Positions 52,098-62,087 of a DNA stretch of 64,000 nucleotides are shown piece after piece. The notes beneath the pieces are model-generated. The model was not told the origin of the DNA, searched no databases, and saw nothing but the letters and a program-made list of their open reading frames with translations. Within the stretch, counting starts at the first letter, position 1, and each line of letters opens with the position of its first letter. Position numbers and translations under genes: made by a program. Origin of the DNA: Streptomyces sp. SAT1 (GTDB taxonomy: Bacteria > Actinomycetota > Actinomycetes > Streptomycetales > Streptomycetaceae); NCBI RefSeq assembly GCF_001654495.1, contig NZ_CP015849.1, forward strand, positions 1,137,001 through 1,201,000, in the 5' to 3' direction.

Positions 52098-54766
52098 TTG
52101 GCCGTTTCCGCCACGAGCCGCTCCACCGCGTCCACGGCGTCGCCGACCGCGGCCGGGTTCTGGCCGCCGCCCTGGGCGACGTCCGGCTTGCCGCCACCGC
52201 CGCCGCCGAGCGTCTTGGCGGCCGTACGCACCAGGTCACCGGCCTTCAGACCGCGCTCGCGCGCGGCCTCGTTGGTGGCGATGACCGTGAGCGGCTTGCC
52301 GTTGTTCACCGTGAACAGGGCGACCACGGCGGCCCGGCCGCCCTGGATGCGCCCGCGCACGTCGAGGACCAGCTTGCGCAGGTCGTCCGGGGTCGTGCCG
52401 TCCGGCACCCGACCGGTGACCACGGCCACCCCGCGCACGTCCTTGGCGGACTCGGCCAGACCGGCGGCGGCCTGGAGGACCTTCTCCGCGCGGAACCTCT
52501 CGATCTCCTTCTCGGCGTCCTTCAGCTTGCCGAGCATGGCGGAGACCTTCTCCGGAAGCTCCTCGGGACGGCCCTTGACCAGCTCCTGGAGCTGGGCGAC
52601 GACCGTGTGCTCACGGGCCAGGAAGTTGTAGGCGTCCACGCCGACCAGGGCCTCGATCCGGCGTACGCCCGAGCCGATGGAGGACTCGCCGAGCAGCTTC
52701 ACCAGGCCGAGCTGGGCGGTGTTGTGCACATGCGTGCCGCCGCACAGCTCCTTGGAGAAGTCGCCGATGGTGACGACCCGGACCCGCTCGCCGTACTTCT
52801 CGCCGAACTCGGCGATGGCGCCCTGCTTCTTGGCGTCGTCGATGCCCATGACCTCGGCGTGCACGTCCAGGTCGCGGGCGAGCACCTCGTTGATCTTCTG
52901 CTCGACGTCGGTCATCACGGCCGTCGGCACGGCGGCGGGGGAACCGAAGTCGAAGCGGAAGCGGCCGGGCTGGTTCTCCGAACCGGCCTGGGCGGCGGTC
53001 GGGCCGAGCGCGTCGCGCAGCGCCTGGTGGGTCAGGTGGGTGGCCGAGTGGGCGCGGGCGATGGCCTTGCGGCGGCGCACGTCGATGCTGGCCTGGGCCT
53101 TGGCGCCGAGCGTGACCTCGCCGACCTGGACGACACCCTTGTGGACGTAGACGCCCGGCACCGGCTTCTGGCAGTCGCGGACCTCGATGACGGCACCGGT
53201 GTCCACCTTGATGCGGCCGGTGTCGCCGATCTGGCCGCCGCCCTCGGCGTAGAACGGGGTGCGGTCCAGGACGACCTCGACCTCGTCGCCCTCGGTGGCG
53301 GCCGGGGAGGAGACGCCGTCGACGAGGATGCCGACGACCGTGGACTCGCTCTGGGTGTCGCTGTAACCGATGAAGTCGGTCTCACCGGCGCTGTCCGCGA
53401 TCTCGCGGTAGGCACCCATGTCGGCGTGACCGGTCTTCTTCGCCTGGGCGTCGGCCTTGGCCCGCTCCCGCTGCTCCTTCATCAGGCGCCGGAAGCCGTC
53501 CTCGTCCACCGAGAGGCCCTGCTCGGCGGCCATCTCCAGGGTGAGGTCGATCGGGAAGCCCCAGGTGTCGTGGAGCAGGAACGCCTTGTCGCCGGAGAGG
53601 ACCGCGCCGCCGGACCGCTTGGTCTCGGTGACGGCGGTGTCCAGGATGTTGGTGCCGGCCTTGAGCGTCTTGAGGAAGGCGTTCTCCTCGGCGAGGGCGA
53701 CCTTCTCGATGCGCTCGCGGTCGGTCACCAGCTCCGGGTACTGCTGGCCCATCATGCCGATGACGACGTCGACGAGGTCCTTGACGACCGGGCCGGTGGC
53801 GCCGAGCAGGCGCATGTTGCGGATGGCGCGGCGCATGATGCGGCGCAGCACGTAGCCGCGGCCCTCGTTGCCCGGGGTGACGCCGTCGCCGATGAGCATC
53901 ACGGAGGTGCGCATGTGGTCGGTGACCACACGCAGCGAGACGTCCGAGGCGTGGGCGTCGCCGTAGGCCACACCGGTCAGCTCGGTGGCCTTCTTGATGA
54001 CGGCCATGGAGGTGTCGATCTCGTACATGTTCTGCACGCCCTGCAGAATCATGGCGAGCCGCTCCAGGCCGAGGCCCGTGTCGATGTTCTGGCTCGGCAG
54101 GTCCCCGAGGATCTCGAAGTTGTCCTTGCCGATGCCCTCGCCCCGCTCGTACTGCATGAAGACGAGGTTCCAGATCTCCACGTACCGCTCGTCGTTGACG
54201 GCGGGGCCGCCCTCGGCGCCGAACTCGGGGCCGCGGTCGTAGTTGATCTCGGAGCAGGGTCCGCAGGGGCCGGGGACGCCCATGGACCAGTAGTTGTCCT
54301 TCATGCCCAGGCGCTGGATGCGCTCGCGGGGCACGCCGACGACCTCGTGCCAGATGCGCTCGGCCTCGTCGTCGTCCTTGTAGACGGTGATCCACAGGCG
54401 CTCGGGGTCGAGGCCGTAACCGCCCTTGTCCTGGGGGCTGGTGAGCAGCTCCCAGGCGTACTTGATGGCGCCTTCCTTGAAGTAGTCGCCGAAGGAGAAG
54501 TTGCCGCACATCTGGAAGAACGTGCCGTGCCGGGTGGTCTTGCCGACCTCTTCGATGTCCGGCGTGCGCACGCACTTCTGCACGCTGGTGGCGCGCTGGA
54601 ACGGCGGCTTGACCTCGCCCAGGAAGTAGGGCTTGAAGGGCACCATGCCGGCCGGGACGAGGAGCAGAGTCGGGTCGTCCGCGATGAGCGACGCCGAAGG
54701 GACGACGGTGTGCCCGCGCTCCTCGAAGAAGCTCAGCCAGCGGCGGCGGATCTCAGCCGACTCCAT
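52094..54766 (-). CDS. alaS: Alanyl-tRNA synthetase
   Basis: An 890-residue class II synthetase. Motif 1 and 2 surround the N-terminal [18 protein letters not shown] and [17 protein letters not shown]. Motif 3 is [10 protein letters not shown]. The editing domain carries zinc ligands in [11 protein letters not shown] and [10 protein letters not shown], so mischarged Ser and Gly can be cleared. A glycine-rich C-terminal domain ([17 protein letters not shown]) completes the family length. The ATG shares its A with the stop of the upstream DUF6167 gene, and GAGGA lies 6 bp before it. Confidence 0.98.
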   Translation of the reverse strand: MESAEIRRRWLSFFEERGHTVVPSASLIADDPTLLLVPAGMVPFKPYFLGEVKPPFQRATSVQKCVRTPDIEEVGKTTRHGTFFQMCGNFSFGDYFKEGAIKYAWELLTSPQDKGGYGLDPERLWITVYKDDDEAERIWHEVVGVPRERIQRLGMKDNYWSMGVPGPCGPCSEINYDRGPEFGAEGGPAVNDERYVEIWNLVFMQYERGEGIGKDNFEILGDLPSQNIDTGLGLERLAMILQGVQNMYEIDTSMAVIKKATELTGVAYGDAHASDVSLRVVTDHMRTSVMLIGDGVTPGNEGRGYVLRRIMRRAIRNMRLLGATGPVVKDLVDVVIGMMGQQYPELVTDRERIEKVALAEENAFLKTLKAGTNILDTAVTETKRSGGAVLSGDKAFLLHDTWGFPIDLTLEMAAEQGLSVDEDGFRRLMKEQRERAKADAQAKKTGHADMGAYREIADSAGETDFIGYSDTQSESTVVGILVDGVSSPAATEGDEVEVVLDRTPFYAEGGGQIGDTGRIKVDTGAVIEVRDCQKPVPGVYVHKGVVQVGEVTLGAKAQASIDVRRRKAIARAHSATHLTHQALRDALGPTAAQAGSENQPGRFRFDFGSPAAVPTAVMTDVEQKINEVLARDLDVHAEVMGIDDAKKQGAIAEFGEKYGERVRVVTIGDFSKELCGGTHVHNTAQLGLVKLLGESSIGSGVRRIEALVGVDAYNFLAREHTVVAQLQELVKGRPEELPEKVSAMLGKLKDAEKEIERFRAEKVLQAAAGLAESAKDVRGVAVVTGRVPDGTTPDDLRKLVLDVRGRIQGGRAAVVALFTVNNGKPLTVIATNEAARERGLKAGDLVRTAAKTLGGGGGGKPDVAQGGGQNPAAVGDAVDAVERLVAETAK

Positions 54767-55125
54767 CAGTGGTCCTCATTCCGGTTGTACGAGTACGTCG
54801 GGTACGTCGATCCCTCGACGTACTTCGGGCTGTGGTGGTTCTCGATGGCGGCGAGCCGCCGGGGCGGGGGCAGTTCGCGGTCGACGGGGGCGTCGATGCC
54901 GAGCGCCTCACCGAGTTCGGCCTCGCGCCGGGCCATGTTGTCGCGGACGTCGAGGGCGAAGCCCACCGCGCGGTCCTTGATCCGGTGGCCGGTCTCCAGA
55001 GCCTTGTTCGCCGCGGTGGCGGCGACGCTCTCGGGGGTCAGCTGCCGCAGCTTGCGGTTGACCTTGGCGGTGGCCCACACACCGGCGGCGACACCTGTGC
55101 TGAACCAGAACGTACGGCGGAACAT
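54766..55125 (-). CDS. DUF6167 family protein
   Basis: A 119-residue protein beginning with one short hydrophobic segment ([20 protein letters not shown]), so it is probably inserted in or attached to the membrane. A helical middle part ([20 protein letters not shown]) and a polar, tyrosine-rich tail follow. The family is conserved just before alaS in streptomycetes but has no known role. It starts 9 bp after the DUF948 gene and its TGA overlaps the alaS ATG, so all three form one operon. Confidence 0.8.
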   Translation of the reverse strand: MFRRTFWFSTGVAAGVWATAKVNRKLRQLTPESVAATAANKALETGHRIKDRAVGFALDVRDNMARREAELGEALGIDAPVDRELPPPRRLAAIENHHSPKYVEGSTYPTYSYNRNEDH

Positions 55126-55134
55126 CGCTAGTCC

Positions 55135-55575
55135 TTACTTCTCCCGGTTGTTCCGCTTCCCCCGCCGCGCGGCCGGGACGGTGCGGCCCACGATCACCGT
55201 ACGCCTCGACGCCTTGGCGGGCACGTCCTCCTTGCGGCCGCCCAGGGCCCGGCGCACGCCGTAGCCGAAGGCGGCGACCTTGACCAGCGGACCGCCGAAG
55301 GTGGAGGCCACGGTGGTCGACAGCGCGGACGCGTTCGACGTGACCTCCTGGACGTCGGAGGCGATCGCGTCGACACGGTCGATCTGGGTCTGCGCCGAAC
55401 GCACCGCCTGGGAGGCGTCGGACAACAGCGGGACCGCCTGGTCGGTCACGTCCGCCACGAGCTTGGTGGTCGCCCTGAGCGTCTGGGCCAGCCTCGCCAG
55501 CGCGACGGCGAGGAAGGAGACCAGGATCGCCCAGAACACGGCCACCAGGATCCCGGCCACCTCACCACCGGACAC
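55135..55575 (-). CDS. DUF948 family membrane protein
   Basis: A 146-residue protein. Residues 6-27 form a membrane helix (VAGILVAVFWAILVSFLAVA). A long heptad-patterned helix follows (LARLAQTLRATTKLVADVTD through DRVDAIASDVQEVTSNASAL), which suggests a coiled coil. The tail is basic and Arg/Lys-rich. DUF948 proteins are similar to general-stress membrane proteins; function unknown. GTG 55575 begins at the family N-terminus SGGEVAGI; longer frames have no support. It heads the alaS operon. Confidence 0.82.
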   Translation of the reverse strand: MSGGEVAGILVAVFWAILVSFLAVALARLAQTLRATTKLVADVTDQAVPLLSDASQAVRSAQTQIDRVDAIASDVQEVTSNASALSTTVASTFGGPLVKVAAFGYGVRRALGGRKEDVPAKASRRTVIVGRTVPAARRGKRNNREK

Positions 55576-55745
55576 TGTGCGCACCCGCTCCCTGAAACGT
55601 GCCTGAACTTCGAGAACATCGAGAAAGTCGTGCACCGAGCCTATCGCGACACGGGTGGGGCTCCGTACCCGATTACCCCCGGCGCGCGGCCGGCCGCCGC
55701 CGGCGATTGTACGGAGTGATTACGTTTCAGTACGCTCCGTGTCCC

Positions 55746-58046
55746 ATGCGAGACGCCATGCCTGATCCGACGTCCGGCCGGCCGCCGCGGTGGTGCGGGG
55801 CGGCGGCCGGTCCGCCCGCCGAGCCCGACGCGTTCGTGGGCCGCCGCGCCGAACTCGGCGCGCTCGCGCGGGCGCTCGGCGCCGCCCGGCTGGTGACGGT
55901 GACCGGCACCGGCGGGGTCGGCAAGTCGCGGCTCGCGGCGCGGGCCGCGGCGCGCTGGGCCGCGGACGGCGCGCGGCGCGGCGGGGCCGATCCGGAGGTG
56001 CCGCGCGCCTGGGCGCGGGTGGACCTGGCGCCGCTGCGGGACGCGGACTTCGTCGACCACGCCGTGGTGGAGGCGCTGGAGCTGACCGACCACACGGCGC
56101 GCACCCCGCGCGAGACGCTGCTCGCCCTCCCCCGGGTCCTGGGCTTCACCGGGCCGGGCGAGGCGGACGGGGCGGACAGGGCGGTCGGGGCGGACGGGGC
56201 CCGCACCGCCACCGGGCCGCGGCTGCTGCTGGTGCTCGACGGGTTCGAGCACCTGGCCGACGCCTGCGCCGACCTGGTGGCCGAGCTGCTGCGGCGGGTG
56301 CCCCAGGTGCGGGTCCTGGCCGTGGGGCGCCGGCCGCTCGGGGTGGCCGGTGAGCGGCTGTTCCCGCTGGATCCGCCCGCCGAGGACGAGGCGGTCCGGC
56401 TGCTCATCGCGCGGGCCGCCCAGCACGGCGTGAGCGTCGAGGCCGCCGACCCGGCGGTGCGGGAGGTGTGCCGGCGCCTGGACCGGCTCCCGCTCGCGGT
56501 GGAGCTGGCGGCGGGACGGCTGCGGACCCTGCCCCCGGCCCGGCTGCTGGAACGGCTCGACGACCGGTTCCGGCTGCTGACCGGCGGCCCCCGCGACACC
56601 CTGCCCCGGCACCGCACGCTGCGCACCGCGATCGGCTGGAGCCATGAGCTGTGCACACCCGAGCAGCGCCTGCTGTGGGCGCGCCTCTCGGTGTTCACCG
56701 GGCCCTTCGACCCGGAGGCCGCCGAGTATGTGTGCGGCGGCCACGGGCTGGCCGCCGACGACGTCCTGGACGTGCTGGGCGAGCTGGTCGCGCAGTCCGT
56801 GGTGGCGCGCGAGGAGACCGCGGCGGGACCGCGCCTGCGGATGCTGGACACGGTCCGCGCCTACGGCGCCGACTGGCTGGCCGCCACCGGCGACGCCGAA
56901 CGGCTGCGGCGCCGCCACCGCGACTGGTACGTCGGCCTGGCCACCTGGTGCGAACTGGAGTGGTTCTCCCCCCGGCAGACCGAGGTGGCCGCGCGCATCG
57001 AGACGGAGCTGCCCAATCTGCGCAGCGCCCTGGAGTACTGCATGACCGGCCCCGACGAGGCGCGCCTGGCCCAGTACCTGGCGGGCTGCCTGTGGTTCTG
57101 CTGGGCCGGGTGCGGGCGGCTGGCCGAGGGCCGGCACTGGCTGGCACGCGCCGTGGCGCTGGACGGCGGCCATGAGCCGTCCCGGCTGAAGGCGCTGTGG
57201 GTGCTCGCGTACGTGGCGATCCTCCAGGGCGACACCGGGCCCGCGCTGGCCGCGCTCCAGGAGTGCCGCCGCGTCGCGGAGTCCGCGGCGAGCGCGACGG
57301 CGCTGGCCTACGCGGAGCACCGCACGGGCTGTCTGGCGCTGGTCACGGACGACATGGAACGCGCGGAGAGGCTGCTGCGCTCGGCACTGGAGCGCTACCG
57401 CGAGATCGGCGAGCTGAACAGCACGGTACTGATGGGCCGGGTCGAGCTGGCGATGGCCCGCGCCTTCCAGGGCGATCTCGCGGACGCGGTGCGGCTGTGC
57501 GAGGACGTCCGCCGGGTCTGCGACGACCACGGGGAGCGCTGGTCGCGCGCCTACGCGCTGTACGTGCTGGCGTACGCCGCCTGGCACGAGGGGAAGCTGG
57601 GGTACGCCCGGGATCTGCTGGTCGACTGCCTCACCGACACCCACGGCTTCCACGACCTGCTCGGTTCGGTGCTGGCGGTGGAGCTGCTGGCGCTGGTGAC
57701 GGTCAGCGAGGGCGACGCGGCGGAGGCCGCGGTGCTCCAGGGGGCCGCGGGCGGCATGTGGGCGTCGGTGGGGCTGCGGCTGTTCGGCTCGGTCCACTAC
57801 AACGCGCCGCACGAGCTGTGCGAGGCGCGGGCCCGGGAGCGGCTGGGCGACGCGCGCTACGAGGCACGGGTGCGCGAGGGGGCCGCACTGGGCCGGGAGG
57901 CGGCCGTGGCGCGGGCCCTGGGGCGGGCGGGGAGCCGGCCGCTGCGGGCGCTGCCGGGGCCGCGCGGGCAGGCCGGGGGCGGGAGCCCGCACACGCGGCA
58001 GCCCGCCGCCTCGCCCACCCGGAAGGGCGGGGAGACGGCGGGCTGA
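55746..58046 (+). CDS. STAND/AfsR-like NTPase regulator without an output DNA-binding domain
   Basis: A 766-residue protein. The NB-ARC-type NTPase core starts with EPDAFVGRRAELGALARAL, Walker A GTGGVGKS at about 54-61, and Walker B LLLVLDGFEHL near 160. A winged-helix region follows (WSHELCTPEQRLLWARLSVF), then TPR-like helical repeats from about residue 400. Neither the N-terminal SARP domain nor a C-terminal LuxR helix-turn-helix is visible, so it may act through a partner. ATG 55746 or 55758 is the likely start. It is divergent from the DUF948 operon and ends 22 bp from convergent rpsD. Confidence 0.85.
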   Translation: MRDAMPDPTSGRPPRWCGAAAGPPAEPDAFVGRRAELGALARALGAARLVTVTGTGGVGKSRLAARAAARWAADGARRGGADPEVPRAWARVDLAPLRDADFVDHAVVEALELTDHTARTPRETLLALPRVLGFTGPGEADGADRAVGADGARTATGPRLLLVLDGFEHLADACADLVAELLRRVPQVRVLAVGRRPLGVAGERLFPLDPPAEDEAVRLLIARAAQHGVSVEAADPAVREVCRRLDRLPLAVELAAGRLRTLPPARLLERLDDRFRLLTGGPRDTLPRHRTLRTAIGWSHELCTPEQRLLWARLSVFTGPFDPEAAEYVCGGHGLAADDVLDVLGELVAQSVVAREETAAGPRLRMLDTVRAYGADWLAATGDAERLRRRHRDWYVGLATWCELEWFSPRQTEVAARIETELPNLRSALEYCMTGPDEARLAQYLAGCLWFCWAGCGRLAEGRHWLARAVALDGGHEPSRLKALWVLAYVAILQGDTGPALAALQECRRVAESAASATALAYAEHRTGCLALVTDDMERAERLLRSALERYREIGELNSTVLMGRVELAMARAFQGDLADAVRLCEDVRRVCDDHGERWSRAYALYVLAYAAWHEGKLGYARDLLVDCLTDTHGFHDLLGSVLAVELLALVTVSEGDAAEAAVLQGAAGGMWASVGLRLFGSVHYNAPHELCEARARERLGDARYEARVREGAALGREAAVARALGRAGSRPLRALPGPRGQAGGGSPHTRQPAASPTRKGGETAG

Positions 58047-58068
58047 GGTACCGCGCGGCCTGCCGGGA

Positions 58069-58683
58069 TCAGCGGGCGTAGTACTCGACGACGAGCTGCT
58101 CGTCGCAGATCACCGGGATCTCCTTGCGGTTCGGCTCGCGGTCCAGGCGGAACGCCAGGGCCTTGAGGTTCACCTGGAGGTAACGCGGGGTCTCGCCCTC
58201 GGGGGCGAAGCCGCCCTCACGGGCGATGGTGAAGAGCGTCTTCTCCTTGGAGCGGTCGCGGACCTGCACGACGTCGTCGGGGCGGACGCGGAAGGACGGC
58301 TTGTCGACCTTCTGGCCGTTCACCTGGATGTGGCCGTGGACGACCATCTGGCGGGCCTGGTAGATCGTGCGGGCGATGCCCGAACGCAGGACCAGCGCGT
58401 CGAGGCGGCGCTCCAGCTCGACGATCAGGGCCTCACCGGTCTTGCCCTGGACCTTGGAGGCACGCTCGTAGGCGCGGACGAGCTGGCGCTCGGACACGTC
58501 GTACTGCGCGCGCAGACGCTGCTTCTCCAGCAGACGGACCTTGTAGTCCGAGTTCTGCTTGCGACCGCGGCCGTGCTCACCCGGGGGGTAGGGACGGGCC
58601 TCGAAGTACTTGACGGCCTTCGGGGTCAGCGCGATGCCGAGGGCACGCGACTTCTTGACCTTGGGGCGGGACTGGTTCGCCAC
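58069..58683 (-). CDS. rpsD: 30S ribosomal protein S4
   Basis: A 204-residue primary rRNA-binding protein. The N-terminal [20 protein letters not shown] and [20 protein letters not shown] lack zinc cysteines, so this is the zinc-free form. The S4 RNA-binding motif starts near residue 94 ([20 protein letters not shown], then [12 protein letters not shown]). It stands alone here, away from the main ribosomal operon, as in other Streptomyces. Its 298-bp upstream gap has strong secondary structure. Confidence 0.98.
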   Translation of the reverse strand: MANQSRPKVKKSRALGIALTPKAVKYFEARPYPPGEHGRGRKQNSDYKVRLLEKQRLRAQYDVSERQLVRAYERASKVQGKTGEALIVELERRLDALVLRSGIARTIYQARQMVVHGHIQVNGQKVDKPSFRVRPDDVVQVRDRSKEKTLFTIAREGGFAPEGETPRYLQVNLKALAFRLDREPNRKEIPVICDEQLVVEYYAR

Positions 58684-58819
58684 TGTCTCTCATTTCGTAG
58701 TTCTCGGCTTGTCAGGGTTACGGAGGTCGCATCCGCAGCCTGGGAGAACCCGTCGGTCCCTGAGGGACTGCCGGGCAGCCGCTTCCCTGGTCTGGGCACA
58801 TACGTGCAGCACGCGAGTG

Positions 58820-58857
58820 GCCCACCGACCGTCCCGGGATCCCGGGTGGTGGTGGGC
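58820..58857 (-). promoter_or_regulatory. Structured region upstream of rpsD, possible leader RNA
   Basis: A 7-bp outer arm pair (GCCCACC 58820-58826 with GGTGGGC 58851-58857) encloses a 14-bp palindrome CCCGGGATCCCGGG (58833-58846). It lies about 140 bp upstream of rpsD in the 298-bp gap to rarA. S4 often represses its own message by binding a leader fold, so this may be such a site; no known leader class was recognised. Confidence 0.35.
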
Positions 58858-58981
58858 TGCCCGCGACACCGTTCGACGGTGCGCGACGCTCCTGGAGCCG
58901 GTCCTCGACGGTCCGGGCTCCGGCCGGCTGTCCCGCTCTGACGGCACGGGACTCGGCGCTTCGAGGCAGTCTACAGGGTGC

Positions 58982-60337
58982 TCATGGCCGCTTCCGACCG
59001 AGGTGCTTGCGGGTCCACTCCACCGCGTCCGCGTACCGCGCCTCCGCGCCGTGCCTGCTCGGGGTGTAGTACTCGCGGTCCTTGAGGGCGTCCGGCGCGT
59101 ACTGCTGGGCGGCGATGCCCTCGGGCAGGTCGTGCGGGTAGACGTACCCCTGGGCGTGGCCGAGCTTGGCGGCGCCCTTGTAGTGCCCGTCCCGCAGATG
59201 CGGCGGCACCGATCCGGCCAGGCCCCCGCGCACGTCCGCGAGGGCGGCGCCGATCGCCGTGGTCGCGGCGTTGGACTTGGGGGCCAGGGCGAGGGCGATG
59301 GTGGTGTGGCTGAGGGTGAGGGCCGCCTCGGGGAAGCCGATCATGGCGACGGCCTGGGCGGCGGCGACCGCCAGGGGCAGCGCGTTCGGATCGGCCAGGC
59401 CGATGTCCTCGCTGGCGGAGATCATCAGCCGCCGGGCGATGAACCGGGGGTCCTCGCCCGCCTCGATCATCCGGGCCAGGTAGTGCAGGGCCGCGTCGAC
59501 GTCCGAGCCCCGGATGGACTTGATCAGGGCGCTGGCGACGTCGTAGTGCTGGTCGCCGTCGCGGTCGTACTTCACCGCGGCCCGGTCGACGGTCTCCTCC
59601 AGCGTGGTCAGGGAGATCTCGTCCTCGCCCTTGTCCAGAGCGGCGCCCGCCGCGGCCTCCAGGGCGGTCAGCGCGCGGCGCGCGTCACCGCCGGCGATGC
59701 GCAGCAGATGGTCCTCGGTGTCCTCGGGGAGGGCGACGGCGGACCTCAGGCCGCGCTCGTCGGCGAGGGCACGGCGCAGCAGACCGCGCACGTCGTCGTC
59801 GGTGAGCGGTTCCAGCGTGAGGAGCAGGGAGCGGGACAGCAGCGGGGAGATCACCGAGAAGTACGGGTTCTCCGTGGTGGCGGCGATCAGGGTCACCCAG
59901 CGGTTCTCGACCGCCGGGAGCAGGGAGTCCTGCTGGGCCTTGCTGAAGCGGTGGATCTCGTCGAGGAAGAGGACGGTCTCCTGGCCGTACCCGCCGGAGG
60001 CGCGGCGGGCGCCGTCGATGACCGCGCGGACCTCCTTGACGCCCGCGGTGATCGCGGACAGCTCCACGAAGCGCTTGTTGGTCGCCTTGGAGACCACGTA
60101 CGCCAGAGTGGTCTTGCCGGTGCCGGGCGGGCCCCAGAGGATCACCGAGGACGGTCCCGCGGGACCGCCCGCTCCCTCGCCGACGAGCCGGCGCAGCGGC
60201 GAGCCTGGCTTGAGCAGGTGCTGCTGGCCCACCACCTCGTCGAGGGTGCGCGGGCGCATCCGGACCGCGAGGGGGCTGGCGGCCGGGTCCTTCTCCTGGC
60301 GGTCTTCCGCGGCGGCGGTGAACAGGTCGGGCTCCAC
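58982..60337 (-). CDS. rarA: RarA/MgsA-type recombination factor (AAA+ ATPase)
   Basis: A 451-residue AAA+ protein that acts at stalled replication forks. [18 protein letters not shown] precedes Walker [14 protein letters not shown]. Walker B is [19 protein letters not shown], sensor 1 is ATTENPYF, and sensor 2 is [12 protein letters not shown]. The C-terminal tetramerisation domain ([29 protein letters not shown]) is complete. The start is GTG 60337. Confidence 0.95.
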   Translation of the reverse strand: MEPDLFTAAAEDRQEKDPAASPLAVRMRPRTLDEVVGQQHLLKPGSPLRRLVGEGAGGPAGPSSVILWGPPGTGKTTLAYVVSKATNKRFVELSAITAGVKEVRAVIDGARRASGGYGQETVLFLDEIHRFSKAQQDSLLPAVENRWVTLIAATTENPYFSVISPLLSRSLLLTLEPLTDDDVRGLLRRALADERGLRSAVALPEDTEDHLLRIAGGDARRALTALEAAAGAALDKGEDEISLTTLEETVDRAAVKYDRDGDQHYDVASALIKSIRGSDVDAALHYLARMIEAGEDPRFIARRLMISASEDIGLADPNALPLAVAAAQAVAMIGFPEAALTLSHTTIALALAPKSNAATTAIGAALADVRGGLAGSVPPHLRDGHYKGAAKLGHAQGYVYPHDLPEGIAAQQYAPDALKDREYYTPSRHGAEARYADAVEWTRKHLGRKRP

Positions 60338-60397
60338 ACGGAAACCCTATGGCACCCCACTGACAACGCCGCCGGGGCCGTGGACCGCGGGGGCGGT

Positions 60398-61054
60398 TCA
60401 GGCCCAGAGGCTGCTGCCCCAGCGGGTCAGGATCAGCATGGCGATGATCCCGCAGTGGGTCACCGGCAGCACCCAGGTGAACTCGCTCAGGAACGTCTTC
60501 AGCGGGCGCGGGGCGGGCAGGAAGCCGTTGCGCGCGTTGAACGACGTGACGTACCAGAACGCGGTGATCGTGGCGACCCAGGCCAGCGAGCACCACAGGC
60601 ACAGCGCGTTGATGCGGTACAGCGACTCGAACTGGAGCCAGGTGACGAAGCACACGCCGAAGAGCGTGCCGGCGTTGAAGGTCAGCCAGTACCAGCGGGG
60701 GAAGCGGGCGCGGGCGAGCAGGCTCATGCCGACGCAGATGACGATGCCGTAGGCGACCAGGCCGAGCATCGGGTTGGGGAACCCGAAGACGGCGGCCTGC
60801 TTGCTCTCCATGACGCTGCCGCAGGAGATGATCGGGTTGATGCTGCAGCTCGGCGTGAACGTCTTGCCGGACAGCTTGCCCTCAAGGATCTTCTGCTTGT
60901 CGATCGTGATGACCCAGGCGGCGAGCAGCCCGGCGGCACCGGTGATCACCAGCAGCAGCGCGAAGGCACGGCTGCCGCCCGCCGTGCGCGGCCCGGGTGC
61001 AGCGGACTGCGGGCCGGGATCCGTCGAGACGTCCCTGACTGTCGTCTTGCTCAT
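60398..61054 (-). CDS. Vitamin K epoxide reductase family protein
   Basis: A 218-residue membrane protein with about five helices. The active-site pair CLWC is in INALCLWCSLAWVATI near residue 160. The partner loop cysteines are in FTPSCSINPIISCGSVMES near 68-78, before the second helix. Bacterial VKOR proteins reoxidise DsbA-like partners with quinone to drive disulfide formation outside the cell. No DsbA-like gene is next to it. ATG 61054 follows a weak GGAATCGG site. It is divergent from the broken ABC transporter genes. Confidence 0.9.
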   Translation of the reverse strand: MSKTTVRDVSTDPGPQSAAPGPRTAGGSRAFALLLVITGAAGLLAAWVITIDKQKILEGKLSGKTFTPSCSINPIISCGSVMESKQAAVFGFPNPMLGLVAYGIVICVGMSLLARARFPRWYWLTFNAGTLFGVCFVTWLQFESLYRINALCLWCSLAWVATITAFWYVTSFNARNGFLPAPRPLKTFLSEFTWVLPVTHCGIIAMLILTRWGSSLWA

Positions 61055-61155
61055 CACGCCGATTCCGTCACTTGAGAGTTGGACCTTCTTCGGGCAGGGC
61101 CATTGTGCCGCACCCACCCGGGTGCCCACCGTTCGCTGGAGATAAGGAGAACGAG

Positions 61156-61184
61156 GAAGAACGCCGAAGAACGCCGAAGAACGC
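61156..61184. repeat. Three tandem 10-bp repeats upstream of the ABC transporter pair
   Basis: GAAGAACGCC occurs at 61156-61165 and 61166-61175, with GAAGAACGC at 61176-61184. A related AGGAGAACG precedes them at 61146-61154. The 10-bp period places each copy on the same face of the helix. The array sits in the divergent gap between the VKOR gene and the ABC genes, about 43 bp before the ATG at 61227. Confidence 0.6.
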
Positions 61185-61226
61185 GAAATCTCCCCGGAAG
61201 CCACCGTTCCGGGTGACGCTCTGGGC

Positions 61227-62087
61227 ATGACATCGAACGAACTCGCGGTGGCCGTACGGGGGCTGCGCAAGCGCTACGGGGACGTCACCGCGGTCGACGG
61301 GATCGATCTCGGCATCGAGAAGGGCGAGGTGTTCGGCCTGCTCTGACCCAACGGGGCGGGCAAGAGCACCACCGTGGAGATCCTCCAGGGCCACCGCTCA
61401 CGGGACGCGGGAGAGGTCACCGTCCTCGGGTCGGACCCGGCGACCGGCACGCGCGCGTGGCGCTCCAGCGTCGGGATCGTCTGGCAGGACGAATCCGCGC
61501 CCGCCGAGTTGACGGTCCGCGAGACCGTGCGTCACTTCGCCCGCTACTACCCCCGGCCCCGCGACCCCGGCGAGGTGATCTCGCTGGTCGGTCTGGAGGC
61601 GAAGGCGGACAGCCGGATCAAGTCCCTCTCGGGCGGGCAGCGGCGCCGGCTGGACGTCGCGCTCGGCGTGATCGGCGGCCCCGAACTGCTGCTCCTGGAC
61701 GAGCCGACGACCGGGTTCGACCCGGCGGCCCGGCGGCAGTTCTGGGACCTGATCCGGCAGCTCGCCGCCGAGGGGACGACGATCCTGCTGACCACGCACT
61801 ACCTGGAGGAGGCCGAGGCGCTCGCCGACCGGCTGGCGGTGGTGGCCGGCGGCCGGATCGTCGCCGAGGGCACCTCGGCCGCCCTGCGCGCACGCTTCGG
61901 CACCGGCGCCACCGTGGAGTGGACCGAGCACGACGGCGCGGCGCGCACCGAGCAGACGGACACCCCCACCAGGACCGTCGCCGCGCTCATGCACCGCTTC
62001 GACGGCGAGATACCCGGACTCCGGGTGAGCCGCCCCACCCTGGAGGACGTCTACCTCCGGCTGACCGGACAGGAGAACACCCGATGA
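61227..62087 (+). pseudogene. ABC transporter ATP-binding protein with TGA inside the Walker A motif
   Basis: A 287-codon frame for a drug-exporter-type ABC ATPase. Codon 40 (61344-61346) is TGA exactly where the first glycine of the Walker A loop is expected: EVFGLL, stop, then PNGAGKSTT. A single-base change from GGA would explain it. The rest is intact: LSGGQRRRLDVALG signature, LLLLDEPTTGFD Walker B, LLTTHYLEEAEAL with the H-loop. Restart at the GTG 61374 would lack Walker A, so no working ATPase could result without read-through. The 3' end overlaps the permease ATG (62084). Confidence 0.88.

Noticed and set aside
61344..61346. Selenocysteine at the TGA in the ABC ATPase
   Set aside because: The position is the Walker A glycine, which has no redox role, and the partner gene also has a TGA; mutation is simpler.
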